A DNA stretch of 64,000 nucleotides, from positions 50,826 to 114,825 of the forward strand of contig CADAEK010000007.1 of assembly GCA_902786925.1 (NCBI GenBank), given 5' to 3'. Under the pieces are notes generated by a model. That model saw only the letters and a list, made by a program, of their open reading frames with translations. It did no database searches and was not told the DNA's origin. The DNA comes from an uncultured Bacteroidales bacterium. Its GTDB lineage: Bacteria > Bacteroidota > Bacteroidia > Bacteroidales > Bacteroidaceae. The position numbers were made by a program, and so were the translations under genes. Shown here piece after piece: positions 36,708 to 45,872 of the stretch (position 1 is the stretch's first letter; every line of letters starts with the position of its first letter).

Positions 36708-38144
36708 ATGAGTCCACAGAGTCCTAGCACAGAGCGTGTGTTTCAGATATTCAAAGAGCTGAACCAAATACCTCGCCCGTCACACCATGAGGAGTATGCA
36801 GCCGACTACCTTTGTCAGTTTGCTGAGCGGCTGAATCTTTCGTATGAACGTGATGCGGAGAATTGCGTTGTCATCAGGAAGCCCGCCACACCTGGGCACG
36901 AAGGGGCAGAGCCCATTGTACTGCTAAACCACATGGACATGGTGTGTGTAGGCATGAGCAATCCACTTAAGGACCCCGTCGATGCCTATGTGGAGAACGG
37001 ATGGATGAAAGCACGCGGCACCTCATTAGGAGCCGACAACGGCATAGGGCTTTCGATGGCTTTGGCCGTGCTGGAAAACAAAGACATCGTACACGGACCG
37101 CTGGAGGTTATTACGACCACCAATGAGGAAGATGGCATGTCGGGGGCTGCACAATTGAGCAAGGACTTTTTGAAAGGGCGCAAGGTGATCAACCTTGACT
37201 CTGAGGACTACGACACCATTACCACAGGTGCTGCAGGGGCCTGCCTGCAGTTCCACCGCATTCCCACAGAACACGAAGCTGCGCCAAAGGACAGCAACTG
37301 GTACCGCATCCGCTTTGATGGCGGATTGGGCGGTCACTCAGGAGTGGACATTAACAAGAATCGTTGTAGTGCCGTCGTAGCAACATTAGCCCTGTTAGAC
37401 TCAATCCAACACGAATGCGACTTCAACGTTGCCTCGATCAACATCGGTGAGGCGAATGCCTCGATTGCCTCTTCAGCAGAAATTATCATTAGTCTCTCAT
37501 CGTCCGATGCCGAGTTCATCAAGAAGCAGGAACAAACGATGAACAAGTGGCTGGACAACCAGTTTGGCGACAGTGACCCAGGAATGCATTGTACCATCAG
37601 CCCAACGAACAGGCAAGATACAGTCATCAGCCATAAAACCATCGAAACCTTACTGAACAGTCTAAAGCACATCCCGCAAGGCGTGGTGAAAATGAGTTAT
37701 ACAATGAAGGGAACCGTGGAAACTTCAAATAATATCGGCCGCATTCAGACCGAAAAGAACCACATCAGCGTTTCCACCCACACTCGCAGCTTTATCGACA
37801 GCGAAATGGAGAAACTGAGCCACGACATTGCTAACGCCTTCGCTTCCTGCAATGCCAAGAGTGAAACCGTCATGTCAGCTCCTGCATGGCAAGAGGATCA
37901 GAAATCCGCGTTTCTGCAACAGACTTCAGACACGTTCCAAGAAGTGTTAGGCTGGCGTCCACGCATGGTCGCCATGCACTTCGTGCTAGAAGCAGGATTC
38001 TTCGTCCAGCACTATCCTGGCATACAAATTGCCAGCATAGGACCACGCATTGTAGAACCCCACTCCACCAATGAACGCGTGGAACTATCCACCATAGAAG
38101 ACATTTGGAGAGTGCTTCTTGAGCTCCTGAAGAACTTAGCCTGA
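36708..38144 (+). CDS. pepD: Aminoacyl-histidine dipeptidase (M20C family)
   Basis: Cytosolic metallopeptidase cutting Xaa-His and other dipeptides. 478 residues, normal for PepD. Metal and catalytic segments: LLNHMDMVCVG (His and the catalytic Asp), GTSLGADNGIGL (bridging Asp), TTNEEDGMSGA (catalytic Glu pair) and LNLDSED-like (INLDSED). The lid domain with GGLGGHSGVDI follows, and the last metal His is in GPRIVEPHSTNE. With the POT transporter it completes a peptide import and cleavage route. Confidence 0.9.
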   Translation: MSPQSPSTERVFQIFKELNQIPRPSHHEEYAADYLCQFAERLNLSYERDAENCVVIRKPATPGHEGAEPIVLLNHMDMVCVGMSNPLKDPVDAYVENGWMKARGTSLGADNGIGLSMALAVLENKDIVHGPLEVITTTNEEDGMSGAAQLSKDFLKGRKVINLDSEDYDTITTGAAGACLQFHRIPTEHEAAPKDSNWYRIRFDGGLGGHSGVDINKNRCSAVVATLALLDSIQHECDFNVASINIGEANASIASSAEIIISLSSSDAEFIKKQEQTMNKWLDNQFGDSDPGMHCTISPTNRQDTVISHKTIETLLNSLKHIPQGVVKMSYTMKGTVETSNNIGRIQTEKNHISVSTHTRSFIDSEMEKLSHDIANAFASCNAKSETVMSAPAWQEDQKSAFLQQTSDTFQEVLGWRPRMVAMHFVLEAGFFVQHYPGIQIASIGPRIVEPHSTNERVELSTIEDIWRVLLELLKNLA

Positions 38145-38178
38145 AACATTCATACAACAAGAATCCGATAGCATCAGT

Positions 38179-38217
38179 AATCCGGCTTGACCACTTTCAG
38201 TGTCGTCAAGTCGGATT
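38179..38217 (+). terminator. Terminator of pepD
   Basis: 13-bp stem AATCCGGCTTGAC (38179-38191) with 38205-38217 (one G-T pair), followed by ATTCTATATTT. Confidence 0.8.
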
Positions 38218-38314
38218 ATTCTATATTTAAACCTCATTTTGTCGCCAATTATATACATTTAATGACTTAAAGCAATTTTTCTTACCTTTTATATTACATT
38301 TTGTATTACTATTC

Positions 38315-38346
38315 TTTGTTTTTAATTACAATATGTATTACCTTTG
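38315..38346 (+). promoter_or_regulatory. Promoter of glnA
   Basis: TTTG (38315-38318), 20 bases, TACCTTTG (38339-38346): nearly perfect consensus. The upstream ATG at 38301 is therefore not the start. Further A/T-rich TTAC and TATTAC repeats at 38280-38310 may bind a regulator. Confidence 0.85.
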
Positions 38347-38387
38347 CAGCGTCATTCATTAATCAACCCATTAAAACAAACACAAAC

Positions 38388-40613
38388 ATGGCAAACGAAC
38401 TGAGATTTCAAGTTGTCGGTGAGGCTTTCAAGAAAAAGCCTCTTGAGGTGACCGCACCGAGTGAAAGACCTTCTGAGTATTTCGGCAAGCACGTTTTCAA
38501 CCGCGAGAAAATGTACAAGTATCTGCCAAAGGACGTTTACGACCAGATGGTAGACGTTATCGACAACGGTTCACGTCTTGATCGAAAAATAGCCGACGCT
38601 GTAGCTTCCGGCATCATCCAATGGGCCAAAGAAAACGGCGTAACGCACTATACACACTGGTTCCAGCCCCTCACCGAAGGAACTGCAGAGAAACACGACT
38701 CTTTCATTGAACATGATGGCAAAGGTGGCATGATTGAAGAGTTCAGCGGCAAACTGCTCGTCCAGCAGGAGCCTGACGCCTCTTCTTTCCCATCTGGCGG
38801 CATCCGTTCCACCTTCGAAGCACGCGGCTATTCAGCGTGGGATCCCACCTCTCCCGTATTTATTATTGACGACACACTGATCATTCCTACCGTATTCATC
38901 TCATACAGTGGTGAATCACTGGACTACAAAGCTCCGCTGCTCCGTGCGCTCAAAGCTGTAAATGTTGCCGCAACCGAGGTTTGTCACTACTTCGACCCAG
39001 AAGTAAAGAAAGTGAATTCCAACCTTGGTTGGGAGCAGGAATATTTCCTTGTTGACGAAGGCCTTTACGCAGCCCGTCCAGACCTGCTCCTCACTGGCCG
39101 CACGCTGATGGGACACGACTCTGCGAAGAACCAGCAGATGGACGACCACTACTTTGGCAGCATCCCTGAGCGTGTCGCAGCATTCATGCGCGACCTCGAG
39201 ATTCAGGCATTGGAATTAGGCATCCCATGCAAGACACGCCACAATGAGGTAGCCCCGAACCAATTCGAGTTAGCCCCAATCTTTGAGGAAACCAATCTCG
39301 CCGTTGACCACAACATGTTGTTGATGTCACTGATGAAGAAGGTAGCCCGCAAACACGGATTCCGTGCATTGCTCCATGAAAAACCATTCGCAGGCATCAA
39401 CGGTTCCGGCAAGCACAACAACTGGTCTTTGAGCACAGACACAGGCGTTTTGTTGCACGCTCCTGGCAAGACCGCAGAACAGAACCTGCGTTTCGCTGTG
39501 TTTATTGTCGAGACCCTTATGGGCGTATACAAGCACAACGGTCTTCTGAAGGCCTCTATCATGAGCGCCACCAACGCACACCGTCTGGGCGCTAACGAGG
39601 CTCCTCCTGCCATCATCAGCTCTTTCCTTGGCAAGCAGCTCTCCGAATTGCTTAACCACATTGAAAAGGCAGACAAGGAGGACCTCTTCTCAATGGACGG
39701 CAAACAAGGCATGAAGCTTGACATCCCAGAGATTCCAGAGTTGCTCATTGATAACACAGACCGCAACCGAACCTCACCATTCGCCTTCACCGGCAACCGA
39801 TTTGAGTTCCGCGCCGTAGGTTCAGAAGCCAACTGCGCCAGCGCCATGATTGCGCTCAACAGCGCCGTAGCAGAAGCACTGACCAACTTCAAGAAGCGCG
39901 TAGATGCCAAGATTGCTGAAATCTATCAGAAGAAAGAGTTCACAGAGGGTGGTCACAGCGCAGTCTTCCACGCCATCATCGACGTGCTCCGCGAAGACAT
40001 CAAGACCTGTAAGCCTATCCGCTTCGACGGCAACGGCTACAGCGAGGAATGGAAAGCAGAAGCAGCCAAGCGTGGCCTTGACGTAGAGACCTCATGCCCT
40101 GTCATCTTCGAGCGCTACCTCGATCCTGAAAGCATCAGCATGTTCGAAAGCCTCGGCGTGATGACCAAGAAGGAGCTCGAAGCCCGCAACGAAGTGAAAT
40201 GGGAGACATACACCAAGAAGATTCAGATTGAAGCTCGCGTGCTGGGCGACCTCTCGATGAACCACATCATCCCAGTAGCTACCAGCTACCAGAGCCAGCT
40301 CCTCCGCAACGTAGAACGCATGCGCAACGTCTTCCCTGCCGCTAAGGCCGACGAACTCAATGCCCGCAACTTGAAAATCATTGAGAGCATTGCCGTACGC
40401 ACAGCCAGCATCGAGACACAGGTAGAAGAACTCATTGAGGCTCGCAAAGTGGCCAACAAGATTGAGGACGAACACGCAAAGGCCATCGCTTATCACGATA
40501 CCATTGCCCCTATGTTCGACACCATCCGTCGCCAGATAGACAAGCTCGAGCTCGTTGTGGACGATGCCCTCTGGCCATTGCCAAAGTACCGCGAACTGCT
40601 GTTCATTCGATAA
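38388..40613 (+). CDS. glnN: Glutamine synthetase, type III
   Basis: ATP-dependent synthesis of glutamine from glutamate and ammonia. 741 residues from MANELRFQVVGEAFKK, the long GSIII form common in Bacteroidales. Seen are THWFQPLTEGTAEKHDSF and GGIRSTFEARGYSAWDP in the N-terminal half. AGINGSGKHNNWSLSTDTG carries the active-site His and Asn residues, and NRTSPFAFTGNRFEFRAVG is the ATP-binding part. GSIII does not use adenylylation as known for GSI. A strong promoter and a 42-base leader precede it. It supplies glutamine to the amidotransferases in this window. Confidence 0.95.
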   Translation: MANELRFQVVGEAFKKKPLEVTAPSERPSEYFGKHVFNREKMYKYLPKDVYDQMVDVIDNGSRLDRKIADAVASGIIQWAKENGVTHYTHWFQPLTEGTAEKHDSFIEHDGKGGMIEEFSGKLLVQQEPDASSFPSGGIRSTFEARGYSAWDPTSPVFIIDDTLIIPTVFISYSGESLDYKAPLLRALKAVNVAATEVCHYFDPEVKKVNSNLGWEQEYFLVDEGLYAARPDLLLTGRTLMGHDSAKNQQMDDHYFGSIPERVAAFMRDLEIQALELGIPCKTRHNEVAPNQFELAPIFEETNLAVDHNMLLMSLMKKVARKHGFRALLHEKPFAGINGSGKHNNWSLSTDTGVLLHAPGKTAEQNLRFAVFIVETLMGVYKHNGLLKASIMSATNAHRLGANEAPPAIISSFLGKQLSELLNHIEKADKEDLFSMDGKQGMKLDIPEIPELLIDNTDRNRTSPFAFTGNRFEFRAVGSEANCASAMIALNSAVAEALTNFKKRVDAKIAEIYQKKEFTEGGHSAVFHAIIDVLREDIKTCKPIRFDGNGYSEEWKAEAAKRGLDVETSCPVIFERYLDPESISMFESLGVMTKKELEARNEVKWETYTKKIQIEARVLGDLSMNHIIPVATSYQSQLLRNVERMRNVFPAAKADELNARNLKIIESIAVRTASIETQVEELIEARKVANKIEDEHAKAIAYHDTIAPMFDTIRRQIDKLELVVDDALWPLPKYRELLFIR

Positions 40614-40652
40614 GACCCATTCATCAGAGTACTCACATACTCTTCTCATAAC

Positions 40653-40682
40653 AAAAGGGGAACCATCAAGTGGTTCCCCTTT
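40653..40682. terminator. Terminator between glnA and the M48 gene
   Basis: AAGGGGAACCA (40655-40665) pairs with 40671-40681, loop TCAAG, with flanking A4 and T4, so it can act on both converging transcripts. Confidence 0.88.
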
Positions 40683-40732
40683 CTATTTCATGACCCTTTA
40701 TGGCGCTTCTATTCAGCGATGTCAATATCACA

Positions 40733-41620
40733 TTACTTCTTGGTTGCAGTCTTGGTCGTAGTTTTGGTGGTTGTCTTAGTTGTTGCAGCCTTGGTTGAAG
40801 TAGCAACTACAGGCTTGTAATACTTTTTAGCCTCTGGCAGCCAACCTTGAATCTGCTGGATGCGCTTCTCATCCGACGGGTGGTCGCTGAAGATAGAATT
40901 AGAGCTGTTGCCCACAGCCGCCATACGCTGCCAGAACGAAACAGCGACCTCCGGATTATAACCTGCCATTGCGGCAAAGATCAGTCCGATGTGGTCAGCC
41001 TCACTCTCCTGCTTGCGAGAGAAGCCCGAGGTCCAGGCCTTCGTGCCCACACCAATAGCGAGAGAAGTGATTTGCTGCCAATTAGGTCCCATGCCTGCAG
41101 CTGTTGCCACACTGCCGAGCACCTGCATAGCGCTCTGCTGCTTGTAAGAGTTGCTGATGCGCTCAGCCGAATGCTTTGCCACAGCATGAGCAATCTCATG
41201 TCCCAGCACAATCGCCAGCGAAGCCTCATCCTGCGTCACCGGCAAAATGCCCTCATAGACAACAATCTTGCCGCCAGGCATACACCATGCGTTGACCTGC
41301 TTGTCCTGCACGAGATTGAATTCCCATTGATAGTTTGCCACCTCATTACCCAAATTGTGGGCTTTCAGATAGGCCACCACAGCATTAGCCAGACGCTCGC
41401 CCACCCGTTTCACCATTGCCGTATTGGCAGCATTGGTCGAAGCCTTTGCAGTCTTCATGTAGGCGCTGTACTCCTGATTACTAAGACTCATAATCTGTTC
41501 ATCACTCACCACCAGACGCTGCTTGCGCCCTGTGATTGGCACTTGTGTGGCAGTACCACAACTTGCCAGAATGGCGACCAAGGCCACCATCAGAATGGAT
41601 TTGATGTACTTCATTTTCAT
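40733..41620 (-). CDS. M48 family metalloprotease, predicted lipoprotein
   Basis: 295 residues. A lipoprotein signal is seen (MVALVAILASCG, lipobox ASC). The zinc site is HEIAH in VLGHEIAHAVAKHSAERI with the downstream Glu in KQESEADHIG, as in M48/BepA-LoiP type periplasmic proteases that remove misfolded outer-membrane proteins. The C-terminus is an unusual Thr-Lys repeat tail (STKAATTKTTTKTTTKT) of about 25 residues, which could contact nucleic acid or acidic cell-wall polymers. A good promoter sits directly upstream. Substrates are unknown. Confidence 0.88.
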   Translation of the reverse strand: MKMKYIKSILMVALVAILASCGTATQVPITGRKQRLVVSDEQIMSLSNQEYSAYMKTAKASTNAANTAMVKRVGERLANAVVAYLKAHNLGNEVANYQWEFNLVQDKQVNAWCMPGGKIVVYEGILPVTQDEASLAIVLGHEIAHAVAKHSAERISNSYKQQSAMQVLGSVATAAGMGPNWQQITSLAIGVGTKAWTSGFSRKQESEADHIGLIFAAMAGYNPEVAVSFWQRMAAVGNSSNSIFSDHPSDEKRIQQIQGWLPEAKKYYKPVVATSTKAATTKTTTKTTTKTATKK

Positions 41621-41640
41621 TGTATATTGTTATGACACGG

Positions 41641-41648
41641 CAAAGTTA
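41641..41648 (-). promoter_or_regulatory. -7 element of the M48 gene
   Basis: On minus, TAACTTTG at 41641-41648, about 20 bases ahead of the ATG, so the leader is very short. The -33 element would lie inside the end of the AraC gene. Confidence 0.55.
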
Positions 41649-41682
41649 CAGCATTTTCCCTTCCCCGACAAATATTTGTCCT

Positions 41683-44535
41683 TCAACCTTTATACTTCGC
41701 AGGCGTACATCCGTACTGCTTCTGGAAGCACTTGGCAAAGTAAGAAGGACTGGAGAAACCCACCATGTAGCACACCTCGTTTACCCTGTATCGTCCTTCC
41801 AGCAAGAGGGAAGCAGCATGCTTCAGACGGACAATCTGTATCATCTCGTTCGGTGTGATATCAGCCAGCGCCTTCATCTTAGCAAACAAACCCGAGCGCG
41901 ACACACCTATTTCAGAAGCGATGAAGTCAACCGAGAGGTCTGAGTTCGAGAAGTTCTGTTCAATGACCGCCTCCATCTTCTTGAGCAGTTCCTGGTCCTT
42001 GTCGTTGATTGTCATGAACTTGATGCGAGCATCATGCACCTCCTGTTCCTTCTGTTCGTTCAGTTCCTGAATCTCCTGTTCCTTCTGGATGTTGATTTCT
42101 TGGATTTCCTGCTCCTTCTGGATGTTCAGTTCCTTGATTTCAGCCACATGCTTACGCTCCTTCTTCCGTAAGAGATGGCGCACAAAGAAGAAGGCAGCGG
42201 CGAAGAACAGCAGCAAGTACAGAATCTTAGCAGGTGTGTTCCAATAGAATGGAGGTGTGATGACAATCCGCAGCGTGGATTCCTCCGACAGCACCCCGTC
42301 GTTCGTCATGGCACGCACATGCAGCACATAAGTGCCAGGCGACAGGTTCGTATAATTCACACTCTGCTGGTTTCCGCCCTCTATCCAGTCCTCGTCGAAT
42401 CCCTCCAGATAGTAACTATACTGGATGTCGGAAGGTTGCAGATAACTCATGGCAGAGAAATAGATGCGGAACACATTCTCCCGATAGCTCAAGCGCAACT
42501 CGTCGGCATAGGGCAAACGCACCGGCAGTATCTCGCTTCCCACAGCCACAGGACGGCCAAACACCTCCAGCGACGTAAAGACCACCTGAGGGCGCACCTC
42601 ATTGCGATGCATCAACTGAGGCATGAAGGAGACAAAACCGTTGGTCGTTCCCAAATACACCTTGCCATCATATCCTCTGTATATGGCATCAGGCAGGAAG
42701 TCCGTGCTGGAGATGTTTCCACCGCCTTGATACACGCGCTCCACCTCGCCCCGTTCCAGCGAATAGGACAGAATACCAGCCGACGTGGTCAGCCACAAGT
42801 GGCCTTCTACGGCTGTCACGCCATACACACCCACTGGTTCAGGCAGCAAGTTCACTCGCTCAAACCGGTCTGCTTTACGCTGATAGCGCAGCAGACCAGA
42901 CGCCGAACCGACCCACAAGGTACCAGCACCATCCTCGTAGAGGCTATACACACCCATACGCTCATCGGTCACGTGTTTCCTCTCTTGATAATTGCAGTAC
43001 TGTTTCCAAGTGCCTCGCGCGTCACACCGCCAAATGCCATTCCCGTCTGTAGCCACCCACATATTGTCGGCATGGTCTTCACGCATGGCCATCACGGGGG
43101 TGCCCACATTCTTCACATCGCTGAAAGTACGCGTCTCGGGGTGATAAATGGCCACCTCCTTATAGGTGCCCACCCACACGCGGTGCTTCCTGTCGCTGCA
43201 GATAGCATAGGAAGACACATCAAAATAGCGTCCATTCTCGTCGATAAAAGCAGGCACATGCGTCACCTGCAACGTCTTCGTATTGACCACATAGAGTCCT
43301 TGCGAGTAGGTGCCGGCATACAGATTCTCGCCTTCCATACGCAACGCATGCACATTATGCTCCGCGGCCCCATCGCCCAAGTCCACCTTCACAAACACCC
43401 CCTCTTCCGGACGATAATAGCACAAACCGCCATCGTCGCTGGCTATCCACAGACGGTGCTCAGCATCCTCACAGAAATGGTTCACCACATTGCCCGACAC
43501 CGAATTGGCATGCGTCTCGTGCGTATAAGAAGAGAAGTTGCCAAGCACCGGATGCGTGTAGTTCACGCCGCCATAATAAGTACCTATCCATGTGCCGCCC
43601 TCGCGGTCGCGCATCAGCGGATAGATAAAACTGTCATTCAACGCATCGCGTCCATGCAGTCTCACGCGGTGATTCTTCACATCCACCAACGCCAGGCCCT
43701 TGTCACTGCCCACCAGCAGATAGCCGGGCTTCACCTCCATGATGCTGTGCACATACTGGATATGCGTCTCTTCCGACGTGAACACATATTCTGCCTTTCC
43801 ACCAGTCTTGTCGAAACGTACCAGACTGCCGTTCCATGCACCCAGCCACATCCAGCCATCAGAATCCTCACTCATGGCAATGCCGGAAACCTCTCCCACC
43901 TGCAGATGGACAGGTTCAAACCGCTTGGTCCCTGCATGATAGCGCACTAGTTTAGAGCTCACCCAGTTGCTCGAGGCCCAGATAGTACCTCCACGAGTGA
44001 CATAGATGCAGCCATACGATTTGTCATCATTAGGCGTAGGCACCGAGCGAGTGTGGCCCGTTGTGCAGTTCAGGCACAAGATACCCTGTCCCATCGTTGT
44101 CACCCACAGGTTGCCTGCTGCATCCATCTTCATATCGGTCACGTTCAAGTCGCTGTTGGACGTTTTATTGACTTTAAACTCATATCGCTGCACGCTGTCA
44201 GCTCGCTGCTGATATAAAAAAAGTCCATCGGACGTGCCCACCCAGAGCGTATCGCCCCACTCCACCAGCGAAGTGACCGACAATGCACGCGTGCCATGCA
44301 GCACCGTGACCCTGCGACCGTCATATCGGTTCAATCCACGGCTCGTCCCCATCCACACGAATCCCTTGCGGTCCTGCAGCAAGGCGCGCACCGTATTGGA
44401 CGACAGCCCTTTATCCATGGACAAAGAGGAGAATGAAATGGGGGTCTGAAAAGGAGACTCTTCCTGAGCCGTCATCCCTATCACCATCAAGAACGAGAGG
44501 CACAATGCCTGTGCATAGCGTATAAATGTCTGCAT
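41683..44535 (-). CDS. Membrane propeller sensor fused to an AraC-type DNA-binding domain (no kinase)
   Basis: 950 residues from MQTFIRYAQALCLSF (44535; the ORF is open further upstream). Signal peptide, then about 650 residues of regulator-propeller repeats (GLSSNTVRALLQDRKGFVWMG, NRYDGRR, WIGTYYGG). A Y_Y_Y domain (YSYYLEGFDEDWIEGG) and one membrane helix (ILYLLLFFAAAFFFV) follow. A coiled coil with three 11-residue repeats (IQKEQEIQE) leads to a C-terminal AraC helix-turn-helix (FIASEIGVSRSGLFAKM, VCYMVGFSSPSYFAKCF). It resembles a hybrid two-component sensor that lacks histidine kinase, ATPase and receiver domains. Probably a one-component signal reader, sensing in the periplasm; ligand unknown. 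Confidence 0.85.
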   Translation of the reverse strand: MQTFIRYAQALCLSFLMVIGMTAQEESPFQTPISFSSLSMDKGLSSNTVRALLQDRKGFVWMGTSRGLNRYDGRRVTVLHGTRALSVTSLVEWGDTLWVGTSDGLFLYQQRADSVQRYEFKVNKTSNSDLNVTDMKMDAAGNLWVTTMGQGILCLNCTTGHTRSVPTPNDDKSYGCIYVTRGGTIWASSNWVSSKLVRYHAGTKRFEPVHLQVGEVSGIAMSEDSDGWMWLGAWNGSLVRFDKTGGKAEYVFTSEETHIQYVHSIMEVKPGYLLVGSDKGLALVDVKNHRVRLHGRDALNDSFIYPLMRDREGGTWIGTYYGGVNYTHPVLGNFSSYTHETHANSVSGNVVNHFCEDAEHRLWIASDDGGLCYYRPEEGVFVKVDLGDGAAEHNVHALRMEGENLYAGTYSQGLYVVNTKTLQVTHVPAFIDENGRYFDVSSYAICSDRKHRVWVGTYKEVAIYHPETRTFSDVKNVGTPVMAMREDHADNMWVATDGNGIWRCDARGTWKQYCNYQERKHVTDERMGVYSLYEDGAGTLWVGSASGLLRYQRKADRFERVNLLPEPVGVYGVTAVEGHLWLTTSAGILSYSLERGEVERVYQGGGNISSTDFLPDAIYRGYDGKVYLGTTNGFVSFMPQLMHRNEVRPQVVFTSLEVFGRPVAVGSEILPVRLPYADELRLSYRENVFRIYFSAMSYLQPSDIQYSYYLEGFDEDWIEGGNQQSVNYTNLSPGTYVLHVRAMTNDGVLSEESTLRIVITPPFYWNTPAKILYLLLFFAAAFFFVRHLLRKKERKHVAEIKELNIQKEQEIQEINIQKEQEIQELNEQKEQEVHDARIKFMTINDKDQELLKKMEAVIEQNFSNSDLSVDFIASEIGVSRSGLFAKMKALADITPNEMIQIVRLKHAASLLLEGRYRVNEVCYMVGFSSPSYFAKCFQKQYGCTPAKYKG
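42040..42138 (-). repeat. Three 33-bp coding repeats for a hendecad coiled coil
   Basis: Units at 42040-42072, 42073-42105 and 42106-42138 share CTCCTGTTCCTTCTG or close variants. In protein they give repeated NIQKEQEIQE-type 11-mers just after the membrane helix. Confidence 0.85.
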
Positions 44536-44631
44536 ATTTATCTGAAATGGTCTTATTTCGCTTGATGGCGCTAAGGTAATGAAAAAATCATACAACACCA
44601 CAAGAAAATTATCCAAAACAAATGAGCCACT

Positions 44632-44662
44632 TATGCTTTTGAACTATTTTCGTATGCTTTTG
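44632..44662 (+). promoter_or_regulatory. Direct repeat pair, candidate AraC-type operator
   Basis: TATGCTTTTG at 44632-44641 and 44653-44662, 21 bases apart (two helical turns), each followed by RAC. They lie 97 bases upstream of the sensor-AraC gene and just upstream of a plus-strand TTACTTTG. Confidence 0.45.
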
Positions 44663-44696
44663 GACTTTTGTGGCACATCCAGCGAGTGAAAAGCTG

Positions 44697-44905
44697 TTAC
44701 TTTGCAACACAGTCAACAAGCAGACCCCCACAGAGCCATCAACAGCTCATCATCCGCAGTTGACGGTTCTCCTAAAGAATAGATTAGTTAGATAAAGATA
44801 GAATTTGTTAGATTAGCCTATTAATGCCAGACAAACTATTTTAAGAGACAATAGGTGAAAACAGAAGAAAGAGAGAACTGCACGTGAGTGTCGTTCTCTC
44901 TTCAT
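44697..44905 (+). ncRNA. Possible small RNA in the gap 44536-45006
   Basis: TTACTTTG (44697-44704) could start a transcript ending at the hairpin AAGAGAGAAC/GTTCTCTCTT (44869-44878 with 44893-44902) followed by CATTTAT. No reading frame longer than a few codons is present. The -33 spacing is poor. The same hairpin may instead end the minus-strand methyltransferase gene. Confidence 0.3.
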
Positions 44906-45006
44906 TTATAGTTGTGCTCGTCAAGGAATAGATTTACTACATCTTGTCCGACGAGAAGCGTTCCTGTTGAGTTCTCTCCCCCACAAAAGCGCGCGGGGAA
45001 TGTCTA

Positions 45007-45804
45007 TCACCACTCTTCGGCCTTCAGCAAATAGAATGCTGAGGTGGTGTAATAGTTGCGGAAGTATGGAATCTTGCCCAGCAGCGGATTCAGCGCAATG
45101 GGGGTAAGGTTAAACTTCTGCTTGTAGTGAGGATTGATGAACCAGAACTTGCGGTTCACAATCGAGAAGCCAGTGGCCTTGCACACACGTTCAAATCCCT
45201 CGATGGACATTTGGGCACGCTTGATGCTCATCAGTTCCTCGATGCACCTGTCGTCTTCACCGCTGGCCTTGAGCAGCGCACGGTACATAGGCACAGGTAG
45301 AACATGAATGAACGGAGTCTTTGAAGCAAAGCCGCGACCTATCTGCTGATGACCGCCAAATGGCATCTGCCATGCGGGGAAGCCAAAGAACACCAAGCCA
45401 TTGCGCTTGAGAAGGGGACGGATATTGCCCACGAATGTTTCCTTATAGGGAGGCTCGATGTGCTCAATCACATCGTGCACCAGCACCAAGTCGAACTTTT
45501 CTGCCTCATCCTGCGGTTTTTCCGCCTCGATGAAGTTCTCACACTCGAAAGTGCCCTTCTGCCCGAACTCCGCAAAGAAGGCGCGTGCCTGCTCGATGCG
45601 CCCGTCACAGATGTCCACTCCCTTCACCTCACAGCCCAGCTCTGCAAAAGGCAGCAGATTGCCTCCCTCGCCACAGCCGATCTCCAGCACACGTGTCTGT
45701 GGCGTGAGTGTGATGTAAGGGCGCAGATAGTCCAGGTAATATTCCTTCGAAGTCTTGGCCAATTCGCAGAAATACTGCTTACGGTTCTGATGTCTCTCTT
45801 GCAT
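45007..45804 (-). CDS. Class I SAM-dependent methyltransferase
   Basis: 265 residues. The SAM-binding motif I is VLEIGCGEGGNLLPFAELG (about residues 39-57), followed by acidic VKGVDICDGRIEQA and the motif FDLVLVHDVIEHIEPP, which is typical of UbiG/type 11 methyltransferases. The C-terminal part has HQQIGRGFASKTPF and an aromatic end. Substrate cannot be told; neighbours give no clue. The ATG at 45804 is the only good start. The 57-66-base gap to the HU-like gene upstream has no clear promoter, so the two could be cotranscribed. Confidence 0.85.
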   Translation of the reverse strand: MQERHQNRKQYFCELAKTSKEYYLDYLRPYITLTPQTRVLEIGCGEGGNLLPFAELGCEVKGVDICDGRIEQARAFFAEFGQKGTFECENFIEAEKPQDEAEKFDLVLVHDVIEHIEPPYKETFVGNIRPLLKRNGLVFFGFPAWQMPFGGHQQIGRGFASKTPFIHVLPVPMYRALLKASGEDDRCIEELMSIKRAQMSIEGFERVCKATGFSIVNRKFWFINPHYKQKFNLTPIALNPLLGKIPYFRNYYTTSAFYLLKAEEW

Positions 45805-45872
45805 CTTGTTTTTCTATCACAGTTTATTTTTCGCCCGCAAAGGTACTACTTTTCAGCGATACAGCCAAACAA

